DNA from: Streptomyces sp. SAI-127
GTDB taxonomy: Bacteria; Actinomycetota; Actinomycetes; Streptomycetales; Streptomycetaceae
Direction of reading: 5' to 3'
Assembly: GCF_029894425.1 (NCBI RefSeq)
Contig: NZ_JARXYJ010000001.1
Location: 9,907,769-9,971,768 of the forward strand
DNA length: 64,000 bases
Shown here: positions 1 through 8,205 of the stretch, in pieces
Layout: each line of letters opens with the position of its first letter
Position numbering within the stretch: the stretch's first letter is position 1
Notes under the pieces: generated by a model
Databases searched by the model: none
What the model was told of the DNA's origin: nothing
What the model saw: the letters and a program-made list of their open reading frames with translations, nothing else
Translations under genes and position numbers: made by a program

Positions 1-129
1 CGGCGTGCGACCGGCGGCCGGGAGGATGCCGGCCTCCTCGTAGTTCCTGATCGCCTGGGTGGACAGACCGTGCCCGCGCGCCAGATCGACCGGCCTGAGC
101 CGACCCTCGTTTTGAAGCTTTCGTCCCAC
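1..129 (-). CDS. MerR-family transcriptional regulator, N-terminal part (cut by window edge)
   Basis: Reading leftward from a GTG at 129, the frame encodes a MerR-type helix-turn-helix: RPVDLARGHGLSTQAIRNYE followed by EAGILPAAGRTP. That is the usual pattern of recognition helix plus the conserved R-x-Y-E-x-x-G-I/L-L segment. The rest of the protein lies outside the window. TTG codons further upstream in the same frame are alternative starts. The gene is transcribed divergently from the erythromycin-esterase-like gene and shares with it a short intergenic region holding a perfect palindrome. It is therefore the most likely regulator of that gene, which is inference from position. Confidence 0.8.
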   Translation of the reverse strand, partial: MGRKLQNEGRLRPVDLARGHGLSTQAIRNYEEAGILPAAGRTP

Positions 130-166
130 GTCAGCGACGATATCGCGAAAAAGTTTCAACCGAGGG

Positions 167-184
167 TTCAACGATAGCGTTGAA
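167..184. promoter_or_regulatory. Perfect palindrome between divergent MerR and esterase genes (candidate operator)
   Basis: TTCAACGATAGCGTTGAA has perfect 7-bp arms around a 4-nt centre and ends 3 nt before the ATG of the esterase-like gene. A -10-like TAGCGT lies inside it (175-180), so that transcript is probably leaderless and the palindrome would overlap the promoter. A related half-site (TTTCAAC) lies just to the left. MerR proteins bind dyads inside promoters, so this is the likely MerR site. Confidence 0.55.
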
Positions 185-187
185 GGC

Positions 188-1390
188 ATGGCGACTGACA
201 TCAAGGACACCGCCCAGGCCGTCGACGCTGCCGCCCTCATGGGACTGCTCCCGGCCCGGCCCCGGCTGCTCGCCCTGGGCGAGCCCACCCATGGCGAGGA
301 CACCTTGCTCGCACTGCGAAACGAGCTCTTCCGTCAGCTCGTCGAGCAGGAGGGCTACCGGACGATCGCGATCGAGAGCGACTGCTTGAGGGGCCTGGCG
401 GTGGACGACTACGTCAGCTCGGGCACCGGCACCCTCGACGAGGTGATGGAGCGCGGATTCAGCCACGGCTGGGGCGCCTGTTCGGCCAACCGCGAACTCG
501 TGCGCTGGATGCGCGCCCACAACGACGGCAGGCCCGCGTCCGAGCGGCTCCGCTTCGCCGGCTTCGACGGCCCGCTGGAGGTCACCGGCGCCGCGAGCCC
601 CCGGCAGGCCCTCACCGCACTCCACGGCTACCTGGCGGCCCGGGTGGACGCGGATCTGCTCCCCTGCACCGCGGAAACGCTCGACCACCTGCTGGGCACC
701 GACGGCCGGTGGACCGATCCCGCCGTGATGAGGGACCCGTCCCGGTCCGTCGGGCAGTCGGCCGCAGCGGGCCGACTGCGTCTGCTCGCCGACGATCTGG
801 TGACGCTGCTCGACGTCCAGACACCCCACCTGGTCACGGCGACTTCCCGGGACGACTGGGAGCGGGCGCGCCTGTACGGCCGTACCGCGACCGGCCTGCT
901 GCGCTACCACCACTCGATGGCCGACACCTCACCGACCCGCATGGCGCGCCTGTGCGCACTGCGGGATTCGATGATGGCCGACAACCTCCTCGCCGTCGCC
1001 GCGCGGGGCCCGGCACTCGTCCACGCCCACAACTCCCATCTCCAGCGGGAGAAGAGCGCGATGCAGATGTGGGAGGGCCGGGTGGAGTGGTGGAGCGCAG
1101 GTGCGCTCGTGAGCGCCCGACTCGGCGCGGAGTACGCCTTCGTGGCCACGGCCCTCGGCACGATCCGGCACCAGGGAGTGGACACACCGACGCCGGACAC
1201 CGTCGAAGGACTCCTGTACGCCCTCCCGCAGGACCCCTGCCTCATCGACGCCCGGCGACTGGCCACCGCTCTCGGCGACACACCGCCCGCGCCCCGTGAG
1301 TCCCCCTGGTTCGGCTACGCCCCGCTCGATCCGGCCCACTTGGCCACCGGTGACGGCCTCGTGTTCGTCAAGGACGCCCTGCGGAGCTAG
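188..1390 (+). CDS. Erythromycin esterase-family protein
   Basis: A 400-aa soluble protein of the erythromycin esterase family. The family signature near the N-terminus is visible: LGEPTHGEDTLLALRNELF, then IAIESD about residue 60. A second signature, HAHNSHLQRE, lies about residue 280. Authentic Ere enzymes hydrolyse the macrolactone ring using a His/Glu-centred site, but many Streptomyces members of the superfamily have unknown substrates, so resistance should not be assumed. The ATG lies 3 nt after a palindrome and no Shine-Dalgarno sequence precedes it, which fits a leaderless message. The gene is divergent from a MerR regulator. An 18-bp perfect palindrome follows the stop codon. Confidence 0.85.
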   Translation: MATDIKDTAQAVDAAALMGLLPARPRLLALGEPTHGEDTLLALRNELFRQLVEQEGYRTIAIESDCLRGLAVDDYVSSGTGTLDEVMERGFSHGWGACSANRELVRWMRAHNDGRPASERLRFAGFDGPLEVTGAASPRQALTALHGYLAARVDADLLPCTAETLDHLLGTDGRWTDPAVMRDPSRSVGQSAAAGRLRLLADDLVTLLDVQTPHLVTATSRDDWERARLYGRTATGLLRYHHSMADTSPTRMARLCALRDSMMADNLLAVAARGPALVHAHNSHLQREKSAMQMWEGRVEWWSAGALVSARLGAEYAFVATALGTIRHQGVDTPTPDTVEGLLYALPQDPCLIDARRLATALGDTPPAPRESPWFGYAPLDPAHLATGDGLVFVKDALRS

Positions 1391-1398
1391 CCCCCGTC

Positions 1399-1416
1399 TT
1401 CGACCGGCCGGTCGAA
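1399..1416. terminator. 18-bp perfect palindrome after the esterase gene (possible terminator)
   Basis: TTCGACCGGCCGGTCGAA is a perfect palindrome 8 nt after the esterase stop codon. As RNA it folds into a 7-bp stem with a GGCC loop. It has no U-tract, so an operator role is the alternative. Confidence 0.4.
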
Positions 1417-1494
1417 CTCAAGTCTCACTGAACATCATTCGTTCGAACCTACGAAGTTCCCGCGCAGTGGGTTACTGATCGCGCCCCGCACTGG

Positions 1495-1509
1495 TAGGAA
1501 ACATTCCTA
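1495..1509. promoter_or_regulatory. Palindrome upstream of chitosanase (candidate CsnR-type operator)
   Basis: TAGGAAACATTCCTA has perfect 6-bp arms around ACA, about 52 nt upstream of the chitosanase GTG. Streptomyces chitosanase genes are known to be repressed by the ROK regulator CsnR through a GAAA/TTTC-type dyad just upstream. The position and the GGAAA/TTCC composition suggest the equivalent site here. Confidence 0.45.
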
Positions 1510-1560
1510 ACAATCAGGTCTGGACCAACTCTCCACCCCCCACCTCCACTTGGAGTCCCC

Positions 1561-2394
1561 GTGGAACCTGACACAGTGCCACCGGCCGCCCACACCTCCC
1601 GCCGCACCCTGCTCGCTCTGATGGGAGCGGCGACCTGCGCCGCCATGTTCAGCCCTCCGCGCGCCGCGGCGGCGCCCGCGGCCGCAGCGGGCCTCGACGA
1701 CCCCGCGAAGAAGGAGATCGCCATGAAGCTGGTGTCGAGCGCGGAGAACTCCTCGCTCGACTGGAAGGCGCAGTACAAGTACATCGAGGACATAGGCGAC
1801 GGCCGCGGCTACACCGCCGGCATCATCGGCTTCTGCTCCGGCACCGGAGACATGCTCGACCTCGTCGAGCTGTACGCCGACCGCAAGCCCGGCAACGTCC
1901 TCGCCAGGTATCTGCCGGCACTGCGCCGCGTCGACGGCAGCGACTCGCACGACGGCCTGGACCCGAACTTCCCCGACGACTGGCGCAAGGCCGCCCGGGA
2001 CACGGCGTTCCAGCAGGCACAGAACGACGAACGCGACCGCGTCTACTTCAACCCCGCCGTCAGGCAGGGCAAGGCGGACGGCTTGCGTGTGCTCGGTCAG
2101 TTCGCCTACTACGACGCCATCGTCATGCACGGCGACGGCGGCGACTCGACCAGCTTCAGCAGCATCCGCCGCCGGGCCCTGCGCCAGGCCAGGCCCCCGG
2201 CGCAGGGCGGCGACGAAACGACGTACCTGAACGCCTTCCTCGACGCACGGGTGTGGGCGATGAAGCAGGAGGAGGCGCACAGCGACACCAGCCGGGTCGA
2301 CACCGCCCAACGCGTCTTCCTGCGCCAGGGCAATCTCGACCTGAACCCGCCACTGGACTGGAAGGTCTACGGGGACAGCTTCCACATCGGCTGA
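1561..2394 (+). CDS. csnA: GH46 chitosanase, secreted by the Tat pathway
   Basis: A 277-aa endo-chitosanase that cleaves beta-1,4 bonds in chitosan outside the cell. The N-terminus has a twin-arginine signal (TSRRTLLALMGAATCAAMF) followed by an Ala-rich cleavage region. The mature part starts near GLDDPAKKEIAMKL and contains SSAENSSLDW and the DIGDGRGYTAGIIGF block. These carry the catalytic Glu and Asp equivalent to Glu22 and Asp40 of the Streptomyces N174 enzyme. The length and C-terminus (DWKVYGDSFHIG) match GH46 enzymes. The GTG start has a GGAG 8 nt upstream. A palindromic candidate operator lies upstream and a strong hairpin follows the gene, so it is probably monocistronic. Confidence 0.96.
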   Translation: MEPDTVPPAAHTSRRTLLALMGAATCAAMFSPPRAAAAPAAAAGLDDPAKKEIAMKLVSSAENSSLDWKAQYKYIEDIGDGRGYTAGIIGFCSGTGDMLDLVELYADRKPGNVLARYLPALRRVDGSDSHDGLDPNFPDDWRKAARDTAFQQAQNDERDRVYFNPAVRQGKADGLRVLGQFAYYDAIVMHGDGGDSTSFSSIRRRALRQARPPAQGGDETTYLNAFLDARVWAMKQEEAHSDTSRVDTAQRVFLRQGNLDLNPPLDWKVYGDSFHIG

Positions 2395-2409
2395 GACAGA
2401 TGAAAGGTG

Positions 2410-2439
2410 ACGGCCCGGTGCGTCACCGCATCGGGCCGT
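2410..2439 (+). terminator. Terminator hairpin after chitosanase
   Basis: ACGGCCCG (2410-2417) pairs perfectly with CGGGCCGT (2432-2439) around a 14-nt loop, 15 nt after the chitosanase stop. It is followed by a short T-containing stretch. Confidence 0.7.
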
Positions 2440-2452
2440 TTCGACGGAGCGT

Positions 2453-2477
2453 GTTTGCCGTTGAAGCGAGCGGTAAC
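2453..2477 (+). promoter_or_regulatory. Weak SigB-like promoter before the Ala/Lys-rich protein gene
   Basis: GTTT (2453-2456) and CGGTAA (2471-2476) are separated by 14 nt, just upstream of the ATG at 2487. This resembles the Streptomyces SigB consensus (GNNT, 14-16 nt, GGGTAC/T), with two mismatches in the -10. It is only 10 nt from the start codon. I report it because three better matches lie elsewhere in the window. Confidence 0.3.
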
Positions 2478-2486
2478 GCGTTGTCC

Positions 2487-2915
2487 ATGAGTGAATCGAA
2501 CGAGCAGACGAACCAAGATTCCGGGACCAAGCAGGCCGCGGCGGCGAAGGCCCGCCGTACCACGGCGAAGGCCACCGCCCCGGCGACCAAGGTGGCGAAC
2601 AAGGCGGCCGCGAAGACGGATGACGCTGCGTCAGCGGGCAAGGCGGCGACGGAGCGGACGGCCAGGACGGCGAGTGGTGCCGCGCAGACCGCGGCCAAGA
2701 GCGTCGAGTCGGGCCGTCAGACCGTCATCGCCGCCTCGGGGCAGGCCGCGGCCGTCGCCAAGACGGCCTGGACGGTGATAGCCCAGCGAAAGCTCATCGC
2801 CGCAGGCGTGGGTGTCGGCGTGACCGCGCTGACCGCGACGTCGTACGCGGCCGGCCGACGCGCCGGTCGTCACGTGCACGGTCCGATCACCCGCTTGACC
2901 GGCGGGCGGATCTGA
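2487..2915 (+). CDS. Ala/Lys-rich protein with a C-terminal membrane segment
   Basis: A 142-aa protein of unknown function. Residues 1-95 are dominated by Ala, Lys, Thr and Gln (for example KQAAAAKARRTTAKATAPAT), predicting a charged amphipathic or disordered, histone-tail-like region. A single hydrophobic stretch (KLIAAGVGVGVTALTATSYA) lies near residue 110, followed by an Arg/His-rich tail (GRRAGRHVHGP). The likely topology is one membrane anchor with a long basic soluble part. No catalytic motif is visible. A longer in-frame reading from further upstream would run through the terminator hairpin, so I chose the ATG at 2487. Confidence 0.6.
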   Translation: MSESNEQTNQDSGTKQAAAAKARRTTAKATAPATKVANKAAAKTDDAASAGKAATERTARTASGAAQTAAKSVESGRQTVIAASGQAAAVAKTAWTVIAQRKLIAAGVGVGVTALTATSYAAGRRAGRHVHGPITRLTGGRI

Positions 2916-2972
2916 CGGGGGAGAGGCAGACGCGGAGACGTGACTTCGCGGCAGGGGCGTACCGGCCGCTGC

Positions 2973-3647
2973 TCACCGTCCCTGCGACAGCAGGTCGTTG
3001 AGCCGCGTCCCCGCCGCCCACTGCCGCAGAGCGGACCCGTCGAGCAGGCGGATCGTCTCCTCCCGCCGCGCCCACCGGATGTCCCGGGCGGAGAAGACAC
3101 CGCGATGGACGACCAGGCGCAGGGGTGATTCCTGGTCCCCGCGGTGCGGGTGAGGATGCGGCGCGTCCTCGTCGGGGAGGGGTTCCGCCACCGGCCGGAA
3201 GGCCACATCGATCCGACGGCCGGCCGTGTCCCGGGCGCACAGACGCGGCCGGTCCGGCGCGGGCATCAACCGCACCCGCCACCCGTCCCGTCGCAGCATC
3301 CGCGCCACCGCCAACGCGAGTCCCTGGGTGTCGAGTTCGAGCAGTTCGTCCGCGGTGTAGTAGCCGAGACGTCTCCGAGCGCCAGGGCGTGCGTGCCGTA
3401 TCGCGGCCGTGACGACCAGGGCCAGGAACGCGACACCGGCGACAGGGACGACGATCCCGGCAGCGCGGTATCCCGCGGCGAGCACGGCTGCCACCGCGCA
3501 CACGGCTGCCACGACACCGGCGAAGGCGGGCAGTACGTCACGGAACCTGGGCCCGTAGAGCCCCCGGGCCCGCAGCGCGCGCACCACATGACGCTTGCGT
3601 GATCGGCGTGACGGGATGGGGCCGGACGTCCACGATAGGCGTGCCAC
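2973..3647 (-). CDS. Membrane protein with a degenerate Mrr/restriction-endonuclease-like domain
   Basis: A 224-aa protein. The N-terminal third is basic, followed by two adjacent hydrophobic segments (about residues 38-85, e.g. VVAAVCAVAAVLAAGYRAAG and VVPVAGVAFLALVVTAAI). After YYTADELLELDTQGLALAVARMLRRDGW the sequence resembles the Mrr_cat/nuclease-like domain that often follows two TM helices in actinobacteria, including GRRIDVAF and a final VVHRGVFSARD block ending LLDGSALRQW. The Asp is kept, but the canonical Q-x-K is not evident, so nuclease activity is doubtful. The GTG start at 3647 is the longest reasonable choice, and internal GTGs near residue 21 are possible. Confidence 0.65.
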   Translation of the reverse strand: MARLSWTSGPIPSRRSRKRHVVRALRARGLYGPRFRDVLPAFAGVVAAVCAVAAVLAAGYRAAGIVVPVAGVAFLALVVTAAIRHARPGARRRLGYYTADELLELDTQGLALAVARMLRRDGWRVRLMPAPDRPRLCARDTAGRRIDVAFRPVAEPLPDEDAPHPHPHRGDQESPLRLVVHRGVFSARDIRWARREETIRLLDGSALRQWAAGTRLNDLLSQGR

Positions 3648-3954
3648 AGCCCAGCCCTCCCCATGCCGCCTGTCTCCACCCGTGACTTGACGGATACCCA
3701 GTGCGCGGCCAAGTGCCTTGAAAGCAGGGGGGATTCGGCCACACGTACCCGGCGCACGGAAGCGTCAGGGGGCGCGAAGGCGTCGCGACTCTCCTGCAGA
3801 CGGCACGGCCGGCCTGCCGACCGGGTTGCGAGGTCTCGCTCACAGGCGAGGCTGGATACATGGGTGTCGGGGCAGACGGGAAGGGCAGTACCCCCGAACG
3901 AGAATGCCGCCGACGGGCGAGGGACGGCGGGCCGACCAGCGAGGAGAGGGAGAC
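3648..3954. other. Intergenic region between divergent genes
   Basis: This 307-bp region separates the Mrr-like gene (minus) from the PP2C gene (plus). I see no convincing gene. It contains a small CTCGC/GCGAG inverted repeat near 3836-3851. Just before the PP2C gene a strong GAGGAGAGGGAG ribosome-binding region is present. A GGGTAT on the minus strand (3699-3694) has no SigB -35 at the right distance. Confidence 0.5.
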
Positions 3955-5673
3955 ATGACAGCGGCGGAGGACGCGGGTACCCCCGGGAAACGACCCCCGG
4001 CCACACCCGCCGCGGGGCTCACCGGAGCCCTGGAGGCCATCGGGACCGCGGCGTACGTCGTGGACGAGGAGGGCCGCGTCGTCGCCGTCAACGCCCATGC
4101 CGAACAGCTGCTGGCCCGGCCCGCCGCGGACTTCCTGGGCCGCGACGCGCACGACCTGCTGCACCGGGACGCCCACGGCCACCCTTTGCCGAGGAGCCGG
4201 TGCGACATGCGGCAGGCCTTCCACGCCGGGCGCACCGCCCAGGCCGAGGGGGACCACTTCGAGTGCGGGGACGGCTCCTTGCTGCCCGTGTCGTGGCTGA
4301 TCACGCCGTACGTCGTGGACGGTCGGGAAGCCGCCACGCTCGTGCTCGTCCACGCCCAGCGCCCGCCGGAGGCCGCCAGACGACCGGAGACGGCGGCCAA
4401 CCCGCTGCCGGAACTCGAGCGGCTCGCCCTGCTGGCCGAGACCACCACCCGGCTGACGTCCACTCTCGACGCCGAGGAGACGCTGCGCCGGCTGCTGGCC
4501 CTGGTGGTGCCCCGGCTGGCGGACTGGGCCGTCGTCGATCTGATCACCGAGCGCGACGAGGTGTGGCGCACCGCCGTCGTCCACGCGGAGAACGACACCC
4601 TGGTGCACCACGAGGACCTCCAGGGACCGATGCCGCCGGTCCCGGAGGAATCGCCGATGCCCCTGTCCAGAGCCCTGCGCGGGGTCGCCTCCACTCTGGC
4701 CGGACCGGAGACCTACCAGCAGGAACCGGATTCCGGCATCGCGGTGGAACAGCACCGCCTGTTCGAGGCCACCGGTATCCGCTCCGCCGCCATCGCCCCC
4801 ATCCGCAGCACACGCGCGGTCCTGGGCGCACTGACCCTGGGCCGCGCCAAGGATCCGGCGGACTTCACCAACGCCGATCTCCCCCTCATAGAGGACATCG
4901 CCCGCCGCGCCGGCCTGGCCCTGGACAACGCGCGTCTGTACCAGCGTCAGCGCAAGGTCGCCGAGACCATGCAGAACCACCTGCTGCCCCAGATGCCACG
5001 GGTGCCCGGACTGCAGATGACGGCCCGCTATCTGCCCGCACCCGATGCCTCACAGGTCGGCGGCGACTGGTACGACGCCTTCTCCCTCTCCGACGGCGCC
5101 ACCGCACTGGCGGTCGGAGACGTCGTCGGCCACGACCTGGAGGCCGCGGCCGGCATGGCACAACTGCGCAACATGCTCCGCGCCTACGCCTGGGCCCACC
5201 AGGAACCCCCGAGCCGGATCGTCGCCCGGCTCGACGAGGCGGTCATGCACATCACCGACGTCACCATGGCCACCACGATCTTCGCCCGGGTCGAGGAGCG
5301 GGAGGGCGGCAACTGGGCACTGTCCTGGACCAATGCCGGCCACCCGCCACCCCTCCTGATCAGCCACGACGGCCTGGCCCGCTATCTGACCGACGGCCAC
5401 GGCATCCTCCTGGGCACCGGAGTCCGTACACCCCGTACCGACGCTGCCGCCCCGCTGCCGCCCGGCTCCACGCTGCTGCTGTACACGGACGGCCTGATCG
5501 AGGCGCCCGGCCAAACCCTCGACGAGGGCCTGCAGCGCCTGCGCAGACACGCCGCCGCCCTCGCCCACCGCCCGCTGGCCTCCTTCACCGACCAGGTGCT
5601 GCGCCGGGTCCGGCACGTCACCAACGACGACGACGTCGCCCTCCTCGCCGTACGAGCACCGGCCCGAACATGA
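3955..5673 (+). CDS. PAS-GAF-PP2C serine phosphatase (SpoIIE/RsbU family)
   Basis: A 572-aa soluble sensor phosphatase of the partner-switching type, expected to dephosphorylate a STAS anti-sigma antagonist. The order is a PAS-like domain (about 25-125, AIGTAAYVVDEEGRVVAVN), a GAF domain (about 165-325, LTSTLDAEETLRRLLALVVP), and a SpoIIE-type PP2C domain (about 345-570). The PP2C metal motifs are intact: VGGDWYDAF, AVGDVVGHDLEAA, WTNAGHPPPLL, LLYTDGLIE and a final NDDDVALL. The ATG at 3955 is preceded by GAGGAGAGGGAG, so I rejected longer readings in the same frame. A terminator follows. It is one of five PP2C-type proteins in the window. Confidence 0.93.
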   Translation: MTAAEDAGTPGKRPPATPAAGLTGALEAIGTAAYVVDEEGRVVAVNAHAEQLLARPAADFLGRDAHDLLHRDAHGHPLPRSRCDMRQAFHAGRTAQAEGDHFECGDGSLLPVSWLITPYVVDGREAATLVLVHAQRPPEAARRPETAANPLPELERLALLAETTTRLTSTLDAEETLRRLLALVVPRLADWAVVDLITERDEVWRTAVVHAENDTLVHHEDLQGPMPPVPEESPMPLSRALRGVASTLAGPETYQQEPDSGIAVEQHRLFEATGIRSAAIAPIRSTRAVLGALTLGRAKDPADFTNADLPLIEDIARRAGLALDNARLYQRQRKVAETMQNHLLPQMPRVPGLQMTARYLPAPDASQVGGDWYDAFSLSDGATALAVGDVVGHDLEAAAGMAQLRNMLRAYAWAHQEPPSRIVARLDEAVMHITDVTMATTIFARVEEREGGNWALSWTNAGHPPPLLISHDGLARYLTDGHGILLGTGVRTPRTDAAAPLPPGSTLLLYTDGLIEAPGQTLDEGLQRLRRHAAALAHRPLASFTDQVLRRVRHVTNDDDVALLAVRAPART

Positions 5674-5757
5674 TCCGGGCAGCCGGTCCGACACCCGCCA
5701 GGGCGCCCGGGCCGGCACCCCGCGCCACCTCGGCGACGCACGACCGTGATAGACAAC

Positions 5758-5780
5758 GCCCGTGACCCCACGGGCCGTTT
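5758..5780 (+). terminator. Terminator after the PAS-GAF-PP2C gene
   Basis: GCCCGTG (5758-5764) and CACGGGC (5769-5775) form a perfect 7-bp stem with an ACCC loop, followed by CGTTT. Confidence 0.65.
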
Positions 5781-5824
5781 GCGCCCGCCACCCGGGTGAA
5801 CCCCGAAAACAGGACTTGGTGCCA

Positions 5825-6946
5825 GTGATTCTGAAGACCTTTCGCTGGGCGTTCGCGGTCACCGCGCTCGGCCTGGCCGCAGGAGTGCTGTACGACGGCT
5901 GGGCCGCGTTCGGCATCGTGGCGATCCTGGCCGTGCTGGAGATCTCGCTGTCGTTCGACAACGCGGTGGTCAACGCCGGAATCCTGAAGAAGATGAACGC
6001 CTTCTGGCAGAAGATCTTCCTCACGATCGGTGTCCTGATCGCCGTGTTCGGCATGCGGCTGGTTTTCCCGGTCGTGATCGTCGCCATCACCGCGAAGCTC
6101 AATCCGTACGACGCGGTCCAGCTGGCCGTGACCGACAAGGACCGTTACCAGCAGCTGGTGACCGACGCGCACCCGGCGATCGCCGCGTTCGGTGGCATGT
6201 TCTTGCTGATGATCTTCCTGGACTTCATCTTCGAGGACCGGGACATCAAGTGGCTGGCCTGGCTGGAGCGGCCGCTGGCCAAGCTCGGCAAGGTCGACAT
6301 GCTGTCGGTCTGCATCGCGCTGGTCGTCCTGCTGGTCACCGCGTTCACCTTCGCGACCCACGCCCACCAGCACGGCGGCGCGCACGCCGACAAGGCGCAG
6401 ACCGTCCTGATCTCCGGTATCGCGGGTCTGATCACCTACATGGTCGTCGGCGGCCTCTCCGGCTACTTCGAGAACAAACTCGAAGAGGAGGAGGAACGCG
6501 AGGAAGAAGCCGAACGCTCCGGCGGGAACGGATCGCCGGTCAAGCTGGCAGGCCAGGCGGCGTTCTTCATGTTCCTCTATCTTGAGGTTCTCGACGCCTC
6601 GTTCTCCTTCGACGGCGTGATCGGCGCGTTCGCCATCACCAACGACATCGTCCTGATGGCGCTGGGCCTGGGCATCGGCGCGATGTACGTCCGGTCCCTG
6701 ACCGTGTACCTGGTCCGCCAGGGCACCCTCGACGACTACGTCTACCTGGAGCACGGCGCCCACTACGCGATCGGCGCCCTCGCGGTGATCCTCATGGTCA
6801 CCATCCAGTACGAGATCAACGAGCTCATCACCGGTCTCGTCGGTGTCGTCCTGATCGGCTGGTCCTTCTGGTCCTCCGTGCGCCGCAACAAGGCGCTCGC
6901 GGCGGCCGAGGGGGAGACGGAGACCGACTCGGTCCCGGTGCCGTAG
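5825..6946 (+). CDS. DUF475 / TerC-like integral membrane protein
   Basis: A polytopic membrane protein of about 373 aa from the DUF475 branch of the TerC superfamily, often found near tellurite-resistance and stress genes. Several hydrophobic segments are visible. The family signatures are LEISLSFDNAVVNAG early on and the mirrored YLEVLDASFSFDGVIGAFA later; these acidic SFDN/SFDG motifs inside helices are the TerC metal-binding-like hallmark. A cytosolic acidic linker (KLEEEEEREEEAE) separates the two halves. The N-terminus ILKTFRWAFAVTALGL fits homologues starting at the GTG at 5825; a GTG at 5819 is the alternative. The substrate is unknown, and metal-ion handling is the usual suggestion. 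Confidence 0.88.
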   Translation: MILKTFRWAFAVTALGLAAGVLYDGWAAFGIVAILAVLEISLSFDNAVVNAGILKKMNAFWQKIFLTIGVLIAVFGMRLVFPVVIVAITAKLNPYDAVQLAVTDKDRYQQLVTDAHPAIAAFGGMFLLMIFLDFIFEDRDIKWLAWLERPLAKLGKVDMLSVCIALVVLLVTAFTFATHAHQHGGAHADKAQTVLISGIAGLITYMVVGGLSGYFENKLEEEEEREEEAERSGGNGSPVKLAGQAAFFMFLYLEVLDASFSFDGVIGAFAITNDIVLMALGLGIGAMYVRSLTVYLVRQGTLDDYVYLEHGAHYAIGALAVILMVTIQYEINELITGLVGVVLIGWSFWSSVRRNKALAAAEGETETDSVPVP

Positions 6947-6950
6947 GCCC

Positions 6951-6972
6951 GGACGGTTCTGCCCCGCCGTCC
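6951..6972 (+). terminator. Hairpin after the DUF475 gene
   Basis: GGACGG (6951-6956) pairs with CCGTCC (6967-6972) directly after the stop codon. It is a modest stem without a T-run. Confidence 0.4.
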
Positions 6973-7017
6973 GCCGCCCTTGCCATGGCTATGGCGAACC
7001 GGGGCATCCGAGGCTGT

Positions 7018-7782
7018 ATGAAGGCGATGCCGACACGGCGCCTGACGCGCCTGATGGTGGTGCTGGCGCTGCTGCCTCTCGCCGGGGCGTGCAGCGACGA
7101 CGACGGAGGGGGTTCCGGTGGCCCGCAGGCGGCGGGAGCGTTCCGCGCGGCTGGCTCCGGGGAACACGTGGTGATCGCCACCGACAACGGCCTGCGGCTG
7201 CGCCCGGCCGACGGCCGCGGCGTCGCCGTCGACGACCGCGTCGACGAGCACTGGTCCCACCGCGGGAAGGTGTGGACGCTCGACCTGTCGTGCACCGACC
7301 AGGCCACGGGCGGCGAGGGCTGCCCTCGGATGCCGTACGTGGAAATCCCCGACGGGGTGAGCGTCACGGCCACCGCCCGCAACGCCGGCGTCGACGTGGC
7401 GGGCGTCGCCGCCGCGCTGGACATCACGACCGTCAACGGCGATGTGACGGTGACCCGTTCGGGACGCGACGACGCCGACGTACGGCTGTCCACCCGCAAC
7501 GGCTCGGTGCGCGCGACGAGCGTGGCAGCCGAGCGGGTGCACGCCGCAACCACGAACGGCGACGTGGTGGTGGGATGTGCCGCAGTCCCGTCGGGCGTCA
7601 GCGCCGCGACCGTCAACGGCTCGGTCGACGTCACCGTGCCCCACGACAGCCCGGCCTACCGGGTCACCGCCTCCACCGACAACGGCCGCGCCACGGTGGC
7701 CGTCCCGGCACAGCGCGCCGACCGCGACCACACCCTGACGCTGACCACGGTCAACGGCGACGTCTACGCCCGCCGGGACTGA
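7018..7782 (+). CDS. Lipoprotein with DUF4097-type beta-helix repeats
   Basis: A 254-aa secreted lipoprotein. A basic start (MPTRRLTRLM), a hydrophobic core and the lipobox LAGAC define a lipoprotein signal, followed by an Asp/Gly-rich tether. The body has repeating NG-turn strands (TVNGDVTVT, TRNGSVRAT, TTNGDVVVG, TVNGSVDVT, TDNGRATVA, TVNGDVYAR). These are typical of the DUF4097 right-handed beta-helix, an extracytoplasmic fold often linked to envelope-stress sensing. One pair of Cys (SCTDQ and GEGCP) may form a disulfide. ATG 7018 follows GAGG, and ATG 7027 is also possible. No enzymatic function is evident. Confidence 0.8.
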   Translation: MKAMPTRRLTRLMVVLALLPLAGACSDDDGGGSGGPQAAGAFRAAGSGEHVVIATDNGLRLRPADGRGVAVDDRVDEHWSHRGKVWTLDLSCTDQATGGEGCPRMPYVEIPDGVSVTATARNAGVDVAGVAAALDITTVNGDVTVTRSGRDDADVRLSTRNGSVRATSVAAERVHAATTNGDVVVGCAAVPSGVSAATVNGSVDVTVPHDSPAYRVTASTDNGRATVAVPAQRADRDHTLTLTTVNGDVYARRD

Positions 7783-8205
7783 CGCGGGCACGAGAGCACA
7801 GGGAAGAGCGTCCAGCCCGCTCGGCCCGTGGGTCGGCGCTCGCCCCGGACGGGCAAACCCCGGCCAGCGGCATCGGCGCAGCGTACGGCTGTGGATCCCC
7901 GACGTGCCAGCCGTTACGCCCGACGTCCGCCGAGCGGCACGCCCACCGGGCGGCCCGCGCCGGGAACAGCTGAGGCGGATCCGCAGGCGGACTCGCACTG
8001 AGAAAAAGAGCTGAACGGGAGCCTGGTTTGGGCCGAGGCGGCCCGGGCAGACGGGCGGCAGGTGCTTGGGATCACAGGCCCACCGCGGAAGCGGCCGAAT
8101 GCGGCTCTCCTTGGTGTGTCCGCCGAGGCCTCTCCCGCGACAGTCCGAGTGACGCGGCGGATGCGACCGCCCTCACTCCCCTGCGCAGATGGAGGAGAGC
8201 GAATC
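7783..8205. other. 423-bp intergenic region upstream of DUF5133 gene
   Basis: I see no gene or strong hairpin. Several readings are open, but they have poor codon bias and no ribosome-binding site. The promoter of the DUF5133 gene presumably lies here; I find no good match to the SigB consensus. Confidence 0.5.

Noticed and set aside
3538..4980. Long minus-strand frame opposite the PAS-GAF-PP2C gene
   Set aside because: Shadow of a gene with clear motifs on the other strand; its amino-acid composition is not protein-like.
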